DNA of 64,000 bases, from NCBI GenBank assembly GCA_028095005.1, contig CM051459.1:197013902-197077901 (forward strand), in the 5' to 3' direction. The notes beneath the pieces are model-generated. The model was not told the origin of the DNA, searched no databases, and worked only from the letters and a program-made list of their open reading frames with translations. This DNA is from Rhynchospora pubera (lineage: Eukaryota > Streptophyta > Magnoliopsida > Poales > Cyperaceae). The translations under genes were made by a program, and so were the position numbers. Of this stretch, positions 1-11,700 are shown piece after piece; position 1 is the stretch's first letter; each line of letters starts with the position of its first letter.

Positions 1-189
1 GACTACACATTTTTGCAATTATGCATGATGCACGATTGATTGGTGTTTCCAAAATCATAAGGAAAGCTTGATCTTTTGAGACACTTTTTTACTCAAGAAT
101 TTCCAAAAAAAGAAATAGTTTGTAATTTGTATTGTTATTCAGTATAGTTCATGATATATGACTACTTCATAAATTGATTCGTACTTTAT

Positions 190-338
190 GGGTGCGTTTG
201 GATGAGAGAAGAAGAAGAGGAAGAAGGAAGATGGGAAGAAAAAAAATTATAAACAATCTAAACTCTTCACAAAGTTATACACTTCTCAATACTTCTTCCC
301 ACTTCTTCCCTTCTTCCCACACCTATCCAAACGCACCC
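190..338. mobile_element. Small MITE with GGGTGCGTTTGGAT ends
   Basis: A 149-bp element has inverted ends: GGGTGCGTTTGGATG at the left and its near-complement, ending ACGCACCC, at the right. TAT flanks both sides, as a 3-bp target duplication would (the Harbinger pattern, but short). The inside is purine-rich on the left and pyrimidine-rich on the right, so a transcript would fold back. No coding capacity. Similar ends occur at 2194-2351 and 13266-13393. Confidence 0.6.
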
Positions 339-341
339 TAT

Positions 342-1180
342 AAGAACTTAAGTAAATGGTAACAGATGTGCAATCGTGAATAAAGTTGAAGTGCGGAGGA
401 ACCATGAAATATTATGACTTGGTAACAGTTGAATATTTATTACTGTCTGTATTTGCATATTAAATGTAAAAAAATTATCTGTGTAGATAATTTATCGATA
501 AATAAATTACTTTTTTGTATATTTGTCTCCCATTCGCAAAAATAATGCGAATACACATATCAGTTTTGATTTTGGATTATAAAAATATTGTGTATATTGA
601 ATAACTAAACTCAAAATAAAAAAGGTACAATAAGTTTTCTCATTTGCAGAAGGACATCAAATTGACAAAATTTCTACATTTTGACTTGTATTTTTTTGTT
701 GTTAAAATATCCTCATGTTTATATAATGTTAACTTTATGAATATCGACTTGTATATATATATGCTTTTTGATAATTTTGTTATTTCAATTTTGTTTTATT
801 ATTATTTTTTTCCGAAAACAATCGGCTAAATCGCCACTTCCTTTAAAATCATAAGTAACAATAATTGTATCATTCTAAAATATTTCTTTATAAAAATATG
901 AATTTCGCAATGTCTCTTACACTTAGGTCCGTAGTAGTAACCCATTTAATCTATTAGGTGACTATTGAGTGGCGAATCAGCTCTTGATTTAGTGACAAAG
1001 AGCAAAATATTTTTACTGAAAAATCAACTCTGGATCTTAATAGTAAAGAGCAACTAACTTTTACTAAAAAAACGGTCACGGTTCGAAATATTAGACTTGG
1101 GTAACGTGACAGGTGGTGAATTTGTGGCTGTACACAATATCAATCTGAAATATTTCATACAACAAAATTTATTTCTTAGG
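342..1180. other. AT-rich intergenic DNA with tRNA-like (SINE-like) piece
   Basis: No gene is seen. Around 985-1090 there is weak tRNA-like structure on the plus strand: two A-box-like TTAGTGACAAAGAGC or AATAGTAAAGAGC stretches followed by a B-box-like GGTTCGAAAT. This resembles the SINE-like unit at 4158-4509 and is probably an old fragment of the same kind. The rest shows nothing I can name. Confidence 0.35.
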
Positions 1181-1312
1181 TTTTTTTTTCATAAAAGTCC
1201 GATTCGACAGCAAAATTTATTTCATACAACAAATTTTTTTTTTTCATACAACAAAATTTATTTCCCAGTCTCTGTGTTTTTTTTTTTTCATAAAAGTCCG
1301 ATTCGACAGCAA
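1181..1312. repeat. Direct repeat of a ~32-bp unit
   Basis: The stretch with core CATAAAAGTCCGATTCGACA occurs twice, at about 1181-1212 and 1281-1312, in the same orientation and each preceded by a T-run. Between them are T-rich copies of CATACAACAAAATTTATTT. It looks like a local tandem expansion. No gene is apparent. Confidence 0.6.
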
Positions 1313-1466
1313 CCCTCCAACAAATTCAACTGATGTCCCCCAAAATAAACGAAGAAAGATAAATATGGTGCATCTTTCGGTACAGAATCTACAGTTCATC
1401 AATCAAATTCAAATCCCTCAAAATTGCATCCAGCAGTACATTTTCGGCTCTTCCACGTATCATATT

Positions 1467-1629
1467 CCCGTCCTGCGCGGGACAGTACAGTGCACCATCC
1501 CCCACCGTCCGATCTAATCTGGACAGTTACATTTTTTCGGACCTATCAATTCGGTATTTTTTAAGAACCGTCCAAATTAGATCGGACGGTGGAAGATGAT
1601 GCACTACACCGTCCCGTGCGCGTGCTGGA
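1467..1629. repeat. Imperfect inverted repeat (MITE-like), family 1
   Basis: The left arm (about 1467-1527) contains CCACCGTCCGATCTAATCTG and the right arm (about 1566-1629) contains its complement, with a short AT-rich loop. GC content is well above the surroundings. Related arms with words such as CGTCTGATC, GTGTAGCGC and GGAGCCCCGTGCATGTAAC occur at 5143-5338 and 14250-14412, and a fragment near 53183-53240. This is therefore a dispersed foldback family. Target duplications were not resolved. Confidence 0.5.
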
Positions 1630-1639
1630 CATGATTTCG

Positions 1640-2190
1640 TTTGCTCTTCCACCAACTATGAAGTGATTCTTCACCCAGCTTTATTCCCTTGTATTATTTT
1701 TTTAAATTTTTTCCTACTTTTGCCTTTGGTTGTCCTTTATTTAGTATTAAAAAAGGTTAAAAATATAACCGTTGTACTATCTAGAGAACTCTTTATTATT
1801 TAATGAGCCTAATAAGACTGCTGAGTAGAGATTCTATTGCAAAAATTTTGTTTCCGGTTTGCTATAAATCAAGAGTGAAAACACTGCTCAAAATCCTCTT
1901 GTTTCGAGTTCCGATCAGAGCTTAACTTTTTGGTTATGTTTCCTACATAGGAAATGACATATAAATCTAGTTTATGCTGGATGTGATTTTTAATTAAATT
2001 AAAAATGTCGATATATAATATATTTAGGTATCTATCTAGCAAACGAGATCTCCTCCCACGTGGGATTGTGCGCTGCACTGCGAGAGACGGGATAAGAATT
2101 GATCTATCCGGTTGCTCATCCGTGCCCCACACTTGAAGAGGCAGAGCACCACACGCGAAGAGGCAGAAAGACTTGCCATCCAAAAATCAA
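1640..2190. other. Intergenic, nothing recognised
   Basis: AT-rich sequence with short open frames of unlikely coding value. The open frames on both strands around 1870-2260 overlap each other and match no family I know. Confidence 0.4.
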
Positions 2191-2193
2191 AAT

Positions 2194-2351
2194 GGCCCCG
2201 TTTGGATGGGTCGGAATTGCAAATTCCGGACATTTTATATGTCAAATTTATTATAAACAATCTAAATTCTTCATAAAGTTACACACTTTCTAATAAATTT
2301 ATGTCTAAAAATTACAAATTCTCCAAATTCCTACAACATCCAAACGACCCC
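2194..2351. mobile_element. MITE with CCGTTTGGATG ends
   Basis: Ends GGCCCCGTTTGGATG (left) and CATCCAAACGACCCC (right) are inverted copies. AAT lies at 2191-2193 and 2352-2354 as a probable 3-bp target duplication. The inside carries AATTTATTATAAACAATCTA and its near inverse, as in the elements at 13266-13393 and 46820-47092, which marks one MITE family. Confidence 0.65.
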
Positions 2352-2629
2352 AATAAGATGCATATATTAAGCGCCGCAATGGGCCCCAACATTGGCTTCA
2401 ACAGTTTTCGAACAATAAATCAATCATGCCCGTCCAATTTTCGTGCGCAGATCCTGATCGTTCGATTACCTGTATTATATATTAATCCCCGTTCACTGAG
2501 GCACTGGACCCGTTTGTTAGTTGGTACTAATTAAATTAAACAAATTTTACTGGAATCGAATTTGTTCCCAATATGCTGCAGCCCACTATATTGGCCCAAC
2601 AATATTTAGTGATGCACAACTAATTAATC

Positions 2630-2921
2630 GGAAATTGATTACTGTCATCTGCAGTTTTACCATCCCGCTAAATATAAAGTGAACATATACAGCAAATAAA
2701 ATGAATATATAAACGATCTAAGTGTACACATACAAACAAATAAGTTCAACGAAAATAAGTTGAATATGCATGTAAACTTCTGAACAAGTGATAATAACAC
2801 TTATTTATTTATAAGTGTTCATTTAGATTGTCTATATGTTCACCTTATTTACTGTATATGTTCACTTTGTATTTAGCGATGACTGAAATGGTATATTTGC
2901 CGATGGCACTTATAATTCCTG
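2630..2921. mobile_element. Mutator-like non-autonomous element, copy 1
   Basis: Left end GGAAATTGATTACTGTCATC and right end GATGGCACTTATAATTCCTG form diverged terminal inverted repeats. Flanking 9-mers TAATTAATC (2621-2629) and CAATTAACC (2922-2930) agree at 7 of 9 positions, as expected for an old Mutator-type 9-bp duplication. The interior is made of words like AAGTGAACATATA and ATATGTTCACTTT that fold back on each other. Better-preserved relatives are at 40732-42132 and 62844-63933. Confidence 0.65.
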
Positions 2922-2930
2922 CAATTAACC

Positions 2931-3399
2931 ATGTGGGAATAAAAAGTTATTTAAAAACCGGACAGCATTCAAAGCACCTCACCAACATTTCCATCACCAT
3001 TTCGTTCAGCAATGGACGCATCTAATTTCTCATTTCCACAAAATTGCATTACTTTTCAAATTATGTGAAGCCCTATAAGAAATTATTTAATGCACAATTT
3101 GGTGGTATAAAATATTAAATAATCTAAAGAATTTGATAACATCTCTATTTTTCATATTTATGTTATTTTTTCTCAAATTTTATTCATGTACTTTTAAAAA
3201 GTATCTTTTAGCCCTTCAATTTTTTCAGTCCCTTCTAAAATCTATTTTTGCGTGAAAATTTGTGTGTTCTTAAATAATTTTAAAATACCTATTGATGCGT
3301 TTAGGAAAATTTTGTTCAGTATTTGTATTTCATATACTTTTCCTTTTAAAATTTAATTACATTCTTTAATTATAATAATTATAATTATAATATAATAAT
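2931..3399. other. AT-rich intergenic DNA
   Basis: No gene, RNA or bounded element is visible. The stretch 3360-3398 is a TAATTATAA-type low-complexity run abutting the foldback element that follows. Confidence 0.4.
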
Positions 3400-3784
3400 G
3401 AGATTGGCAAAAGTATATTTTTGTTCCGTATGCTGGAGCCGTTTCTCAAAATCTAAAATGTATACAGTCGATCCGAACCTTTCAAATTGTTCTCCATATT
3501 GAAATCTCTTAGGAAACCAAAATTTATATTTTTTCGAATTTTTTTACTATATATCATGCTTTTTTAAAAGAACACTGTAAAGGAGTATTTTTGACCATTC
3601 AATTTGAAAATAGCATAATATATAGCAAAAAAATTTGAAAAAATGTAAAATTTGGTCTTCAAGGATATTTTTACATGGAGAACATCTTGAACGGTTTGGA
3701 TCGACTGTTTGAATTTTAGATTTTGAGAAACGACTCTAGCATACGGGTTTGATTCGTATGCTGGAGTATACTTTAGCCAATCTC
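3400..3784. mobile_element. Foldback element, family 2, copy 1
   Basis: About 385 bp form one large imperfect hairpin. Left GAGATTGGCAAAAGTATA pairs with right TATACTTTAGCCAATCTC. Internally, the arm with CGATCCGAACCTTTCAAATT pairs with its inverse near 3690. The same internal plan (words like TCTCCATATTGAAATCTC and GGTTTGGATCG) is seen at 5513-5941 and 7114-7515, although the outermost ends differ. Confidence 0.6.
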
Positions 3785-4157
3785 ATATAAAATATCATTA
3801 AATTATCATAATAGTAATAAAATAAATTATGTCATCATAAGTAGTTATCCACATATACCACAATAATAATAAATATTGTTTTAACTATATAATTTATTAC
3901 TTTTTTATTAATAAAAATTAAATATATTATTTAATTATAATTATTATAATTATAATAACATTATAATAATTATTATTATCATATAGTGATAATAATATCA
4001 TTAAATTATTAAAATAATCATTAATATAATAATAAAATAATAATTTATGTAAGCATAAGTTATTCATCAACATATTCCATAATCAAACACCAATTACATT
4101 ACATGATATAAGCACTTATGTAACCATAACTTATACATCTCTTACTACATAACCAAA
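3785..4157. other. Very AT-rich DNA, possibly arm of a large MITE
   Basis: Strings of ATAATAATTATTAT with ATGTAAGCATAAGTTAT-type words resemble the interior and right arm of the MITE at 44588-45374. The end near 4575 (CCATAACCAAACGCTCCC) could be its right terminus, with the SINE pair inserted inside it. The left terminus was not found. Confidence 0.3.
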
Positions 4158-4509
4158 GGCCTCCTTATTTTTTTTGAAGATAAATTGGAGGTCTAAGCCA
4201 CCCAATTTATTTTTAAATTAAATGTCTATGAAAGACCCCCCCCCCCCAAGCCGAGTTTCGAACCTGCGATCTTTCACTCAAGAAGTCAAGGTGCATTGCT
4301 CTTTACCACTAGACCAAGAGCTGGTTCTCAAAAACCTCCTTATTTTTGAAGATAAATTGGAGGTCTAAGCTACCCAACTTATTTTTAAATTAATTAAATG
4401 TCTATAAAAGACCTCCCAGTCGAGTTTCGAACCTGCGATCTTTTACTAAAAGAGACAAGGTGCATTGCTCTTTGCCACTAGACCAAAAACTGTTCTCAAA
4501 AACCTCCTT
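4158..4509 (-). mobile_element. tRNA-derived SINE-like unit in tandem duplicate
   Basis: Two similar units of ~170 bp lie head to tail. Read on the minus strand, each has a polymerase III A-box-like TAGTGGTAAAGAG (plus positions about 4299-4311; second copy 4468-4480, slightly altered) and a B-box GGTTCGAAACTC (4253-4264; second copy 4422-4433). This is the promoter layout of tRNA-derived SINEs. No cloverleaf with intact acceptor stem is apparent, so it is not called a tRNA gene. A C-run of about 13 lies at 4236-4248. Confidence 0.55.
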
Positions 4510-5142
4510 ATTATTACATATAACTTGACATAAATTAATGCTCGTACATTATCTTACTCCATAACCAAACGCTCCCAAAACTCACGTAACAGTTCTGAAA
4601 TCAACCACAATCAAATCAGGAAAATTTATGGATACAAATATAGGGGATTAAAATTTTAGTTTTTTTTTTTTGAAATTCACGCGCACAAGCACTCTTAAGA
4701 TTATAGGTGTTCCCAGATCTTTAGTGCCCAAGGTCTAACGAACTCGAGGTGCGTTTTACCGGGTCTGGGTGTAGGGACTGGTTCTGGTCATGGATTCGGA
4801 TTTTAGGTATCAAATTTCTAAATACAAATCGTTTGTTATGCCCTTGTACTAGTTACAATTTTTTTTTTGGGGAAAGAACTCTGTGGAAAATTAAATTGTT
4901 ATTCTACTTTACAATTTTTACTGTTGTAAATTGAATTTGTCCTTTTGTTTTAAAACTTCATGATAAATTTAAGCGAAAACATTGAGTTTGATTTTCATTA
5001 TCTGTTGCATATATTAAAAATTAAGAAGTTTGATTTTCATCTGTCTCTCGAAAATTAGTTCCTATTAACGCACATATAAAAAAAGTCCTTCATACAATTC
5101 ATAACTTATTTGGTTAGAATAAGACGCCAAGGTCCATAGTTT
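4510..5142. other. Intergenic, nothing recognised
   Basis: No supported gene. One small frame at 4749-4934 has no recognisable motif. Confidence 0.4.
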
Positions 5143-5338
5143 GAAATTCAGATCCGCTGCCGCACGACACATGGTGTAGCGCGGCATCCTGGTTGTCTGA
5201 TCAAAATTCAATGGACAAGGGAGCCCCGTGCATGTAACCTAAATTGATAGGCCTATAAAAAATGAACCGTCTGATCAAGATAAGACGGCTCGTACGTGCG
5301 CTACACCGTGTCCCGCGCTACAGCGAATCCGGATTGCA
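5143..5338. repeat. Foldback repeat, family 1, copy 2
   Basis: Left ATCCGCTGCCGCACGACAC and right ATTCGCTGTAGCGCGGGACAC (minus strand) arms pair. Inside are GGAGCCCCGTGCATGTAAC and AACCGTCTGATCAAGAT, which recur at 14290-14370. This is a higher-GC foldback of ~195 bp, probably a MITE. Confidence 0.55.
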
Positions 5339-5512
5339 TAGTTTGTGAATTACATGATAAAGTTTAGAAACAATTATATATCCTAAAAAGAATAGTTGAG
5401 AAGTAGTTCGTTATTTAATTGTGCATATAATGTATGAAAATGCTCATATTTCAACAATAATAATTAAAAATACTTCACAATTTTTGTCCATGTAGATGTA
5501 GGATATATATAT

Positions 5513-5941
5513 ATATAGAGAAAATCTACGGTGCATACTAATGTACGGAAGCTTCGGTGCATACTAATCTGAACTCTTTGATCTGCTTCAAAATGACCGA
5601 TCCAAACCGTCCAATATAATCTTCCTATTATAATCTCCTTACCGACCAAATTTTATATTTTTTTTCAAAATTTTTAAGTATTTTTTTCAAATTTTAGAAA
5701 ATTGCTAATCTAATTTTTTCTGAACCGTTCAACAATAGCAGTTTTTAAAAATACGAAAAAAATACTTATAAATATCAAAAAAATGTAAATTTAAGTCGGC
5801 AAGGAGATTTCAATAGGGAGATCATATTGGGCGGTTTGGATCGGTCATTTTAAAACAGATCCAAGAGTTCGGATCAGTATGCACTATGTACCGAAGCTTA
5901 CGTACATTAGTATGCACCATAGGTTTTCTCTCTATATATAT
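5513..5941. mobile_element. Foldback element, family 2, copy 2
   Basis: About 430 bp are bounded by TATATATAGAGA at the left and TCTCTATATATA at the right. The arms carry GGTGCATACTAATGTACG at the left and its inverse at 5900-5920. The inside repeats the plan of the 3400-3784 element. The TA-rich borders suggest insertion into an AT repeat. Confidence 0.6.
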
Positions 5942-7113
5942 AGTGTGTTATGTACATTCGGATAATCTTCAATAAATTCAATAATATGCTAAAACAATTA
6001 TAAGTATTATATGAGAACAATAGTATTCATTGTCACACACCAGGGACACCGAGATCTCTTCTTCATGATTTTATTACAGTTTACCGTTTTACTTAATTGC
6101 TATCCTATTAGCTAGACTATTAGTACACATCAGCAACAAGTAAGAAATTCAACATATATCAAAAGTTACTAATTAGGAAAGCTCTACAGATTCTGTCCAT
6201 TTGATATAGGATTCTTTAGGCAAAAAAGTTACTAATTAGCAAATGTTGAATCAATAATCCCGAGGTTGAAAGCACAATCAAGACTCTACTTACCAATTTA
6301 CAATTTCCAAAGCGTTTTTTAGTTATCGCCGGAACAACAACCAACCGAGAGTATACATGTATCAAATATATCTATACAAGGTAGGAATAAATTGAAAACA
6401 CGAAGAGCATCATCAAAAATACCAAAAAAAGCCTGCTTCAAATCTAACACATAACTATGCGCAAGGTCCTTGACCCTAGTGTGGGACCCCGGACCCTACG
6501 ATTCAGTTGAGCTCGCATCTAACTTACCTGGCGGGCACGTGTCAATGTCTGATTGGCTGTCTGTGCTGCAGCTCAAAGATTGACACGTCGCACTCAAACT
6601 CCGTGGCAGGCATCACCACGTCAAAGCCAGGTCAATGTCACCACACTGCGCCTCACGTACGGAAAGAGACGTCTCTACAGTACACAGTGATTATGCCTCG
6701 CTTGCAACAAAAGCGATACTGTTTATTTCTCTTTGTTGACCATTAATTTACCCCCTTGGATAACTTTTATTTATCTTTTGGTTCTGAAGAGTTATTTGTT
6801 CTCCTCGCTAACATTTTAAATATATGTAGAGGTAAGACATAATGTTCTAAAATGTTTATTATGAAAGATACTTTATTAGAATAAAAGTTTTAAAAATAAC
6901 CAAATCAAATTAATTTTTTGTTACAATTTCAAATCAGAAACAAAGGGTATCATGCAACAATTATTTTGACAAGACATGAGGCATGCACTGATTTTTCTGA
7001 TAAGAACTTATTGCGCCATGATGTACTATCATCAGTTAGTTGATCCATAAGCTACTAGCTAGCAATACATAGATAACTAAATTGTTATAGAACTAAATAA
7101 CCATCAAAACAAA
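5942..7113. other. Intergenic; G-box-like cluster at 6530-6620
   Basis: No gene is supported. Between 6530 and 6610 two ACGT-core motifs lie in a higher-GC patch: GGCACGTGTCAA and, inverted, TTGACACGTCGC. Such motifs bind plant bZIP/bHLH factors. With no gene beside them their role is unknown. Confidence 0.35.
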
Positions 7114-7515
7114 GAGGTAGACTAAAATCAGTCGCGACTGACAAATGAGACGGTCAGCTATGATGAAATCTCAATTTTCGACATTCTAATTGTCGATCCG
7201 AACCATTTAATGTGTTTTCCATATTGAAATTTCGTTGAAGGCCAAATTTTACATTTTTCTGAAATTTTTTAGAATTTTTTTGACATTTTACAAAATTCTT
7301 AATCTAAACAATTCTAGATCCTTCAATAATAATAATTTTTAAATATCCCAAAAAATAGTAAACAAATTCAGAAAAATATAAATTTAGTCTTCAATGAGAT
7401 TTCAATATAGAGAACATATTGAACGGTTCAGATTAGTCATTAGAACCTCAAAAATTGAGATATAATTGCGGCTGATGGATCCATCCGTCAGTCGGAACTG
7501 ATTTTAGTCTACCTC
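7114..7515. mobile_element. Foldback element, family 2, copy 3
   Basis: GAGGTAGACTAAAATCAGT at the left pairs with ACTGATTTTAGTCTACCTC at the right. Inner arms contain GTCGATCCGAACCATTTAA and its inverse. Length is ~400 bp with no coding capacity. It shares its interior with 3400-3784 and 5513-5941. Confidence 0.65.
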
Positions 7516-7805
7516 AAAAAAAAAAAACATTCAGAGACAAAAGTTTACTATATTGTTAAAATAAGGTTGCACAAATACAGAGCTTGTTGACTATTTTAAC
7601 TTTTAATGAATCAATAATTCATTATCGCCCACATATATACATCTCCAAGACATAATTTTATTTTGAAGACCAGTTCTCGCATCTCAAAATGAAATTTATT
7701 TTGAAGACTATTTGTAATATCCAAAATGGTAATAATTAAAAGTAGAAATTATCCTTGGTCTAAAATGATTTGGACCATAAGCAATGGTAATCATCCACTT
7801 TCTAT

Positions 7806-9506
7806 TGTTAGAGTTATGTCCTAGAAGTCAATAATTTAATGACTCAATTATTAGTTTATGTTTTGGATGATATTTTATCATCTGTTCCTAGGTTTATTAT
7901 TGACAGATCATTCAGGTTGAGGATCTGAATTGTGGATCTCTGTGGATCATTCTTTAGAATGCCAATAATATTAGAATGCAAGTTAAGTGATGATTAAGTT
8001 CTACAAATCATAGGTAAAGAGTTACCAACTTAATTGCATATGTATATGTTATGGTATATAGTACATGACTTGACCCATCGAAATAAACATATGGATTGTG
8101 TTATGTGTCATTGTTTATTTCGTTATGATTTTGGTTCTAAGTTTGAGATGTTTATCTTTTCCACATGAGGATAGGTTCAATAAATATTGTCTACCGCTGA
8201 TTCCCGATAAGGGCTGCTATACGGACTTTATTTATGTTTTCTTGAATTGTGCGGGGAAAAGCTAATCATCAAGAAAAACGTATGTCCCTCATTAATTCAC
8301 TTAGTGAGTGACGATATTAGTTTGGGCCCCTTGAAGGAGTTGGATCGTATGCGCGCAACTAAGCGATCAACTCTAGATAAAAAAACGTATAATCTGCAAG
8401 AATGACACATTTCTATCTTGGATTATACGATGATATCGTGAGACATAAGAATCAAAATAGAGAAACATATTTATTCTCTTATGCAGTATTGAAATATTGT
8501 AGCAGTACACTATTTATGCGAATTGGGAATCATAACGTGTTGCTAGATACCGCTTATGATTATTGGAATTAAATAACGATTTAATTCCATGGCCAACATA
8601 GCATAAATCCTCAAAGGATCACACAAATAAGACATTAATCACACAGTGCATTATTTATTTATTCACTGCACTAAGTTCTGTGGAAATATGATAAGATTGA
8701 TTAATTAATTATATACCGTTGCGAACTGTTATAATTAATTAAGTCAATGGATCATATAGAAATAAATTAATGCATTAACTAATCCTAAAACAATTATTAA
8801 TGAGTTAATAATTAATTTAGTTCAACACTTATTAATATAAATGGTTATATTGATTAATTGGGCCGTTATTTAAATAGCAAATATATATCCCAATTAAAGA
8901 GCAAAGTTGAGGGACCTTAATTATATGAATTAATGGTCCAAATGAAGTAAATGGCCCATAAAGGCCCATTTCGTGGCAGCCACTTATGGTGGTAGGTGGG
9001 ATGTCATAGTTGTAATTATGCAAGAGGTTAATTTGGTTTTGTGCTCTATATAAGGACCACTTATGAGAGCCTCCACCTAACTTTTCTCTCTCCTCTCATT
9101 CCTCCCATGGAGGCCGCCACTTTCACCCTCTCCTTCTCTCTTTTGCTCATGTGTTGAGCTATTTTCTCTCCACTAAATCAAGGTTGTTGATTGATGCAAG
9201 AGAAAGAACCATAGGGATTAGGCTTGTTCTTTGGGTATGCTAGCACGTACCTTGTAGAACGTGATTAATCCTCCTTGGTGGACTCGAGGGCGGCTACTAG
9301 ACGTGGTGGAGACGGTGGAGAAGGCACGCCATCAATTCCCATGCCTTGGTCGAGTCCCGCGAATACGATTTCGCGGGAGGTACAAATTTTCCACCTATCT
9401 CTTTGTGTTGAATTGACTTATGTACTAGATCCTCTCTTGCTCTTTGTTTAATTGAATTAATTGAAGTTAATTAGTCACAAAATTAAAATTGAGCAGTTTC
9501 CTAACA
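7806..9506 (+). mobile_element. Solo LTR, Copia-type (1.7 kb)
   Basis: The unit starts TGTTAGAGTTATGTCC and ends TTTCCTAACA, so it has TG..CA termini inside a short TGTTAG..CTAACA inverted repeat. TCTAT precedes it and CCTAT follows it, a 4/5 match to a 5-bp target duplication. A TATA box (CTCTATATAAGG, 9044-9055) is followed by a CT-rich leader around 9080-9180, which fits the U3/R boundary on the plus strand. No primer-binding site, gag, pol or second LTR lies next to it, so it is best read as a solo LTR left by LTR-LTR recombination. Superfamily is inferred from the terminal sequence only. Confidence 0.75.
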
Positions 9507-9511
9507 CCTAT

Positions 9512-11700
9512 TCCCTATTGCTTGGTTTATTCTCGAATATAACCCATCAATATGATAAAACTTCAAACCTTTCAATGCTGGATTTTAAAGTTTGGATCCT
9601 CGCTTGACCCTCATTTTTATCAACAACAAAAAAAAAAAAAGTTTGAATTCTTAATCATCAGAAAATTTCTATCAATTTGTTCAATATTGATACTGCAAAT
9701 ATTACTTCGCAAATAATATACATGTATACGATAAGTAAGAAATCCAACAAATAAAAAAAGAAATAATATGACATGTCGAGGGACTTACAAATTTAACACT
9801 TCTCATGAAGTATTAAATATAGTTACCGTAAATTTGCATCTTAAGAACAATCAACAAGTAGTGCTTTTTTAAAGTTGACGAGTGTTCCCACTATCCACTT
9901 GCGAAATTGCTTAAGATGATTTCTTATTCAGTGTCATTTAATTTTGTTCATTTTTGAAATATTTGCAAAACATCATGCCATCATTTTGGTTTTGGTCTTT
10001 AATTAATCCGCATCCAGTGCGCACTCTCCACTTCTACTCTTGGTATAAATACTCCCCCCTCCTCATCCCATCTCATGGGGATTCCAACCTCGCACAAAAT
10101 CAGGAGAATTACAATATATACAAGTACAATTATGTTCAATATTAAAATAAAATTCTCAAACAAACAATATAAAAATCAAAATAATTAGCATACACACAAG
10201 GAAATTAGTATAAACTTTTAAGGCAATCGGTATAAAAAATCAACACAATTAGCAAGCATAGAAATGGAAAAAAATTAAATTTTTTATGTGTACAATTACC
10301 AGTTAGGATATTTTACTTGGGCAATCATCATAAGAAATAGGATAATCAGTATATAAAACTAGAACAATTAAAAAAAAAATACTATCGTCCTAGAAAAAAA
10401 TAATACTATCCTTGTCAAGCCCGAATCAACATTTACTACTCTCCGTAAGGAAAATTCTGACTTATGATAAAGTATCACTTTAATTAGCATGTTTAATATT
10501 CGTTTGAAAAAAAATACAAAATTATTTCTTTACAAATTTAAATTCTTCAAGTATTTTTCACAAATATAACTAAAATGTGTAATTAAAGAACCAAATTGTA
10601 ATAAAAATAAGTCACAGTTAGTATGATAATTCTTTCGAGATTTTTCAAAATTATAGTGTTATTATTCAAATTTGTCTTGTACATCTTAGAATACAATCAA
10701 CATGAAGTAGTACATCTAGGAAATTAATTTATGAGTGTTTTCATATTTCAAATTGAACAACCAATAATTAGCCCTTAGGTACAGTTGTATCGTTTTCGCA
10801 AATAGTGACAATGTTCAGTAAAAGTACCAATGGCATCAAAACATAAAATTTCAATTTTCAAGTTCTCATCAACAAATCTTGCAATTAGCTATATGTGAAT
10901 TTTACATTTTGGAGGGTCCCACGGGCAAAACCAACTTCAACCACAGAAAGAGGACGGTGTTGATGGAGGATGGCCCACACAGACAGAAAAAAGAGAGAAA
11001 ACCTAGAAAAACCCGATAGGATGTGAGTGTGTGACGTGATAGGCTCGGTCGCCCACATAAATAGCCCTTTCGCACAGTGTTAGAAGCCTTTCGGAGGCCT
11101 CACGTGGGCCCCACATTCACCTCTCTCAATTTAGTGCAATGCAGCTATTGGCTGTTGTTACTTAGCCCCTACACCACCCCTCCACCTCAATCTACGAAGC
11201 TCTGTTGCCTATTTAGAAACTTAGAATCTCTTTCCTTGACTTTATAAGGCTTTTGCTAGAGAAAAAAGAAAAAGAGAAGGAAGAGAGCTATATCGGATGC
11301 TAACCAAATATACATAAATGTGGCCATAATTCCATCAATGTCATACATGGTAAAAGAGAGCAATAAGGAAAGAAAAAGATCTGGTAAAACCCCCGTAGAG
11401 ACTTTGCTTGACTTGGGTGGGTTTGCCTTCACTTGAAATCTCACAAAAAAGAGTTAAATAGGTGTACTATATCTGCACCAGCACTTGACTAGCCGAACAC
11501 ATGCCCCTCATGTCTTTTTAGCAAAGCGAAAGAGTTGAGTTGAGAAGAGAAAAACATAAATAAAAGTTAACAAAAAAGTAGTAAGTTCTTGGGGACTTTC
11601 ATGTCACTCCCCGTTTCCCTCTCATCATATTTTTCCTTCTCTTGGGCTGTTCAGATAGCATTTATGACTTCTTTGCGTTACAAACTTCCCCTCTTCTTTC
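9512..11700. other. Intergenic downstream of the FD-like gene
   Basis: AT-rich from 9512 to 10870, then less so to 11700. No coding exon was recognised on either strand. The stretch 10900-11250, with CACGTGGGCCCCACATTC near 11101, looks promoter-like but has no gene model attached. The FD 3' untranslated region must lie at the right edge, below 11701. Confidence 0.4.

Noticed and set aside
4253..4311. Possible tRNA gene on the minus strand
   Set aside because: A and B boxes are present but no acceptor stem or complete cloverleaf could be drawn; the duplicated unit fits a SINE better.
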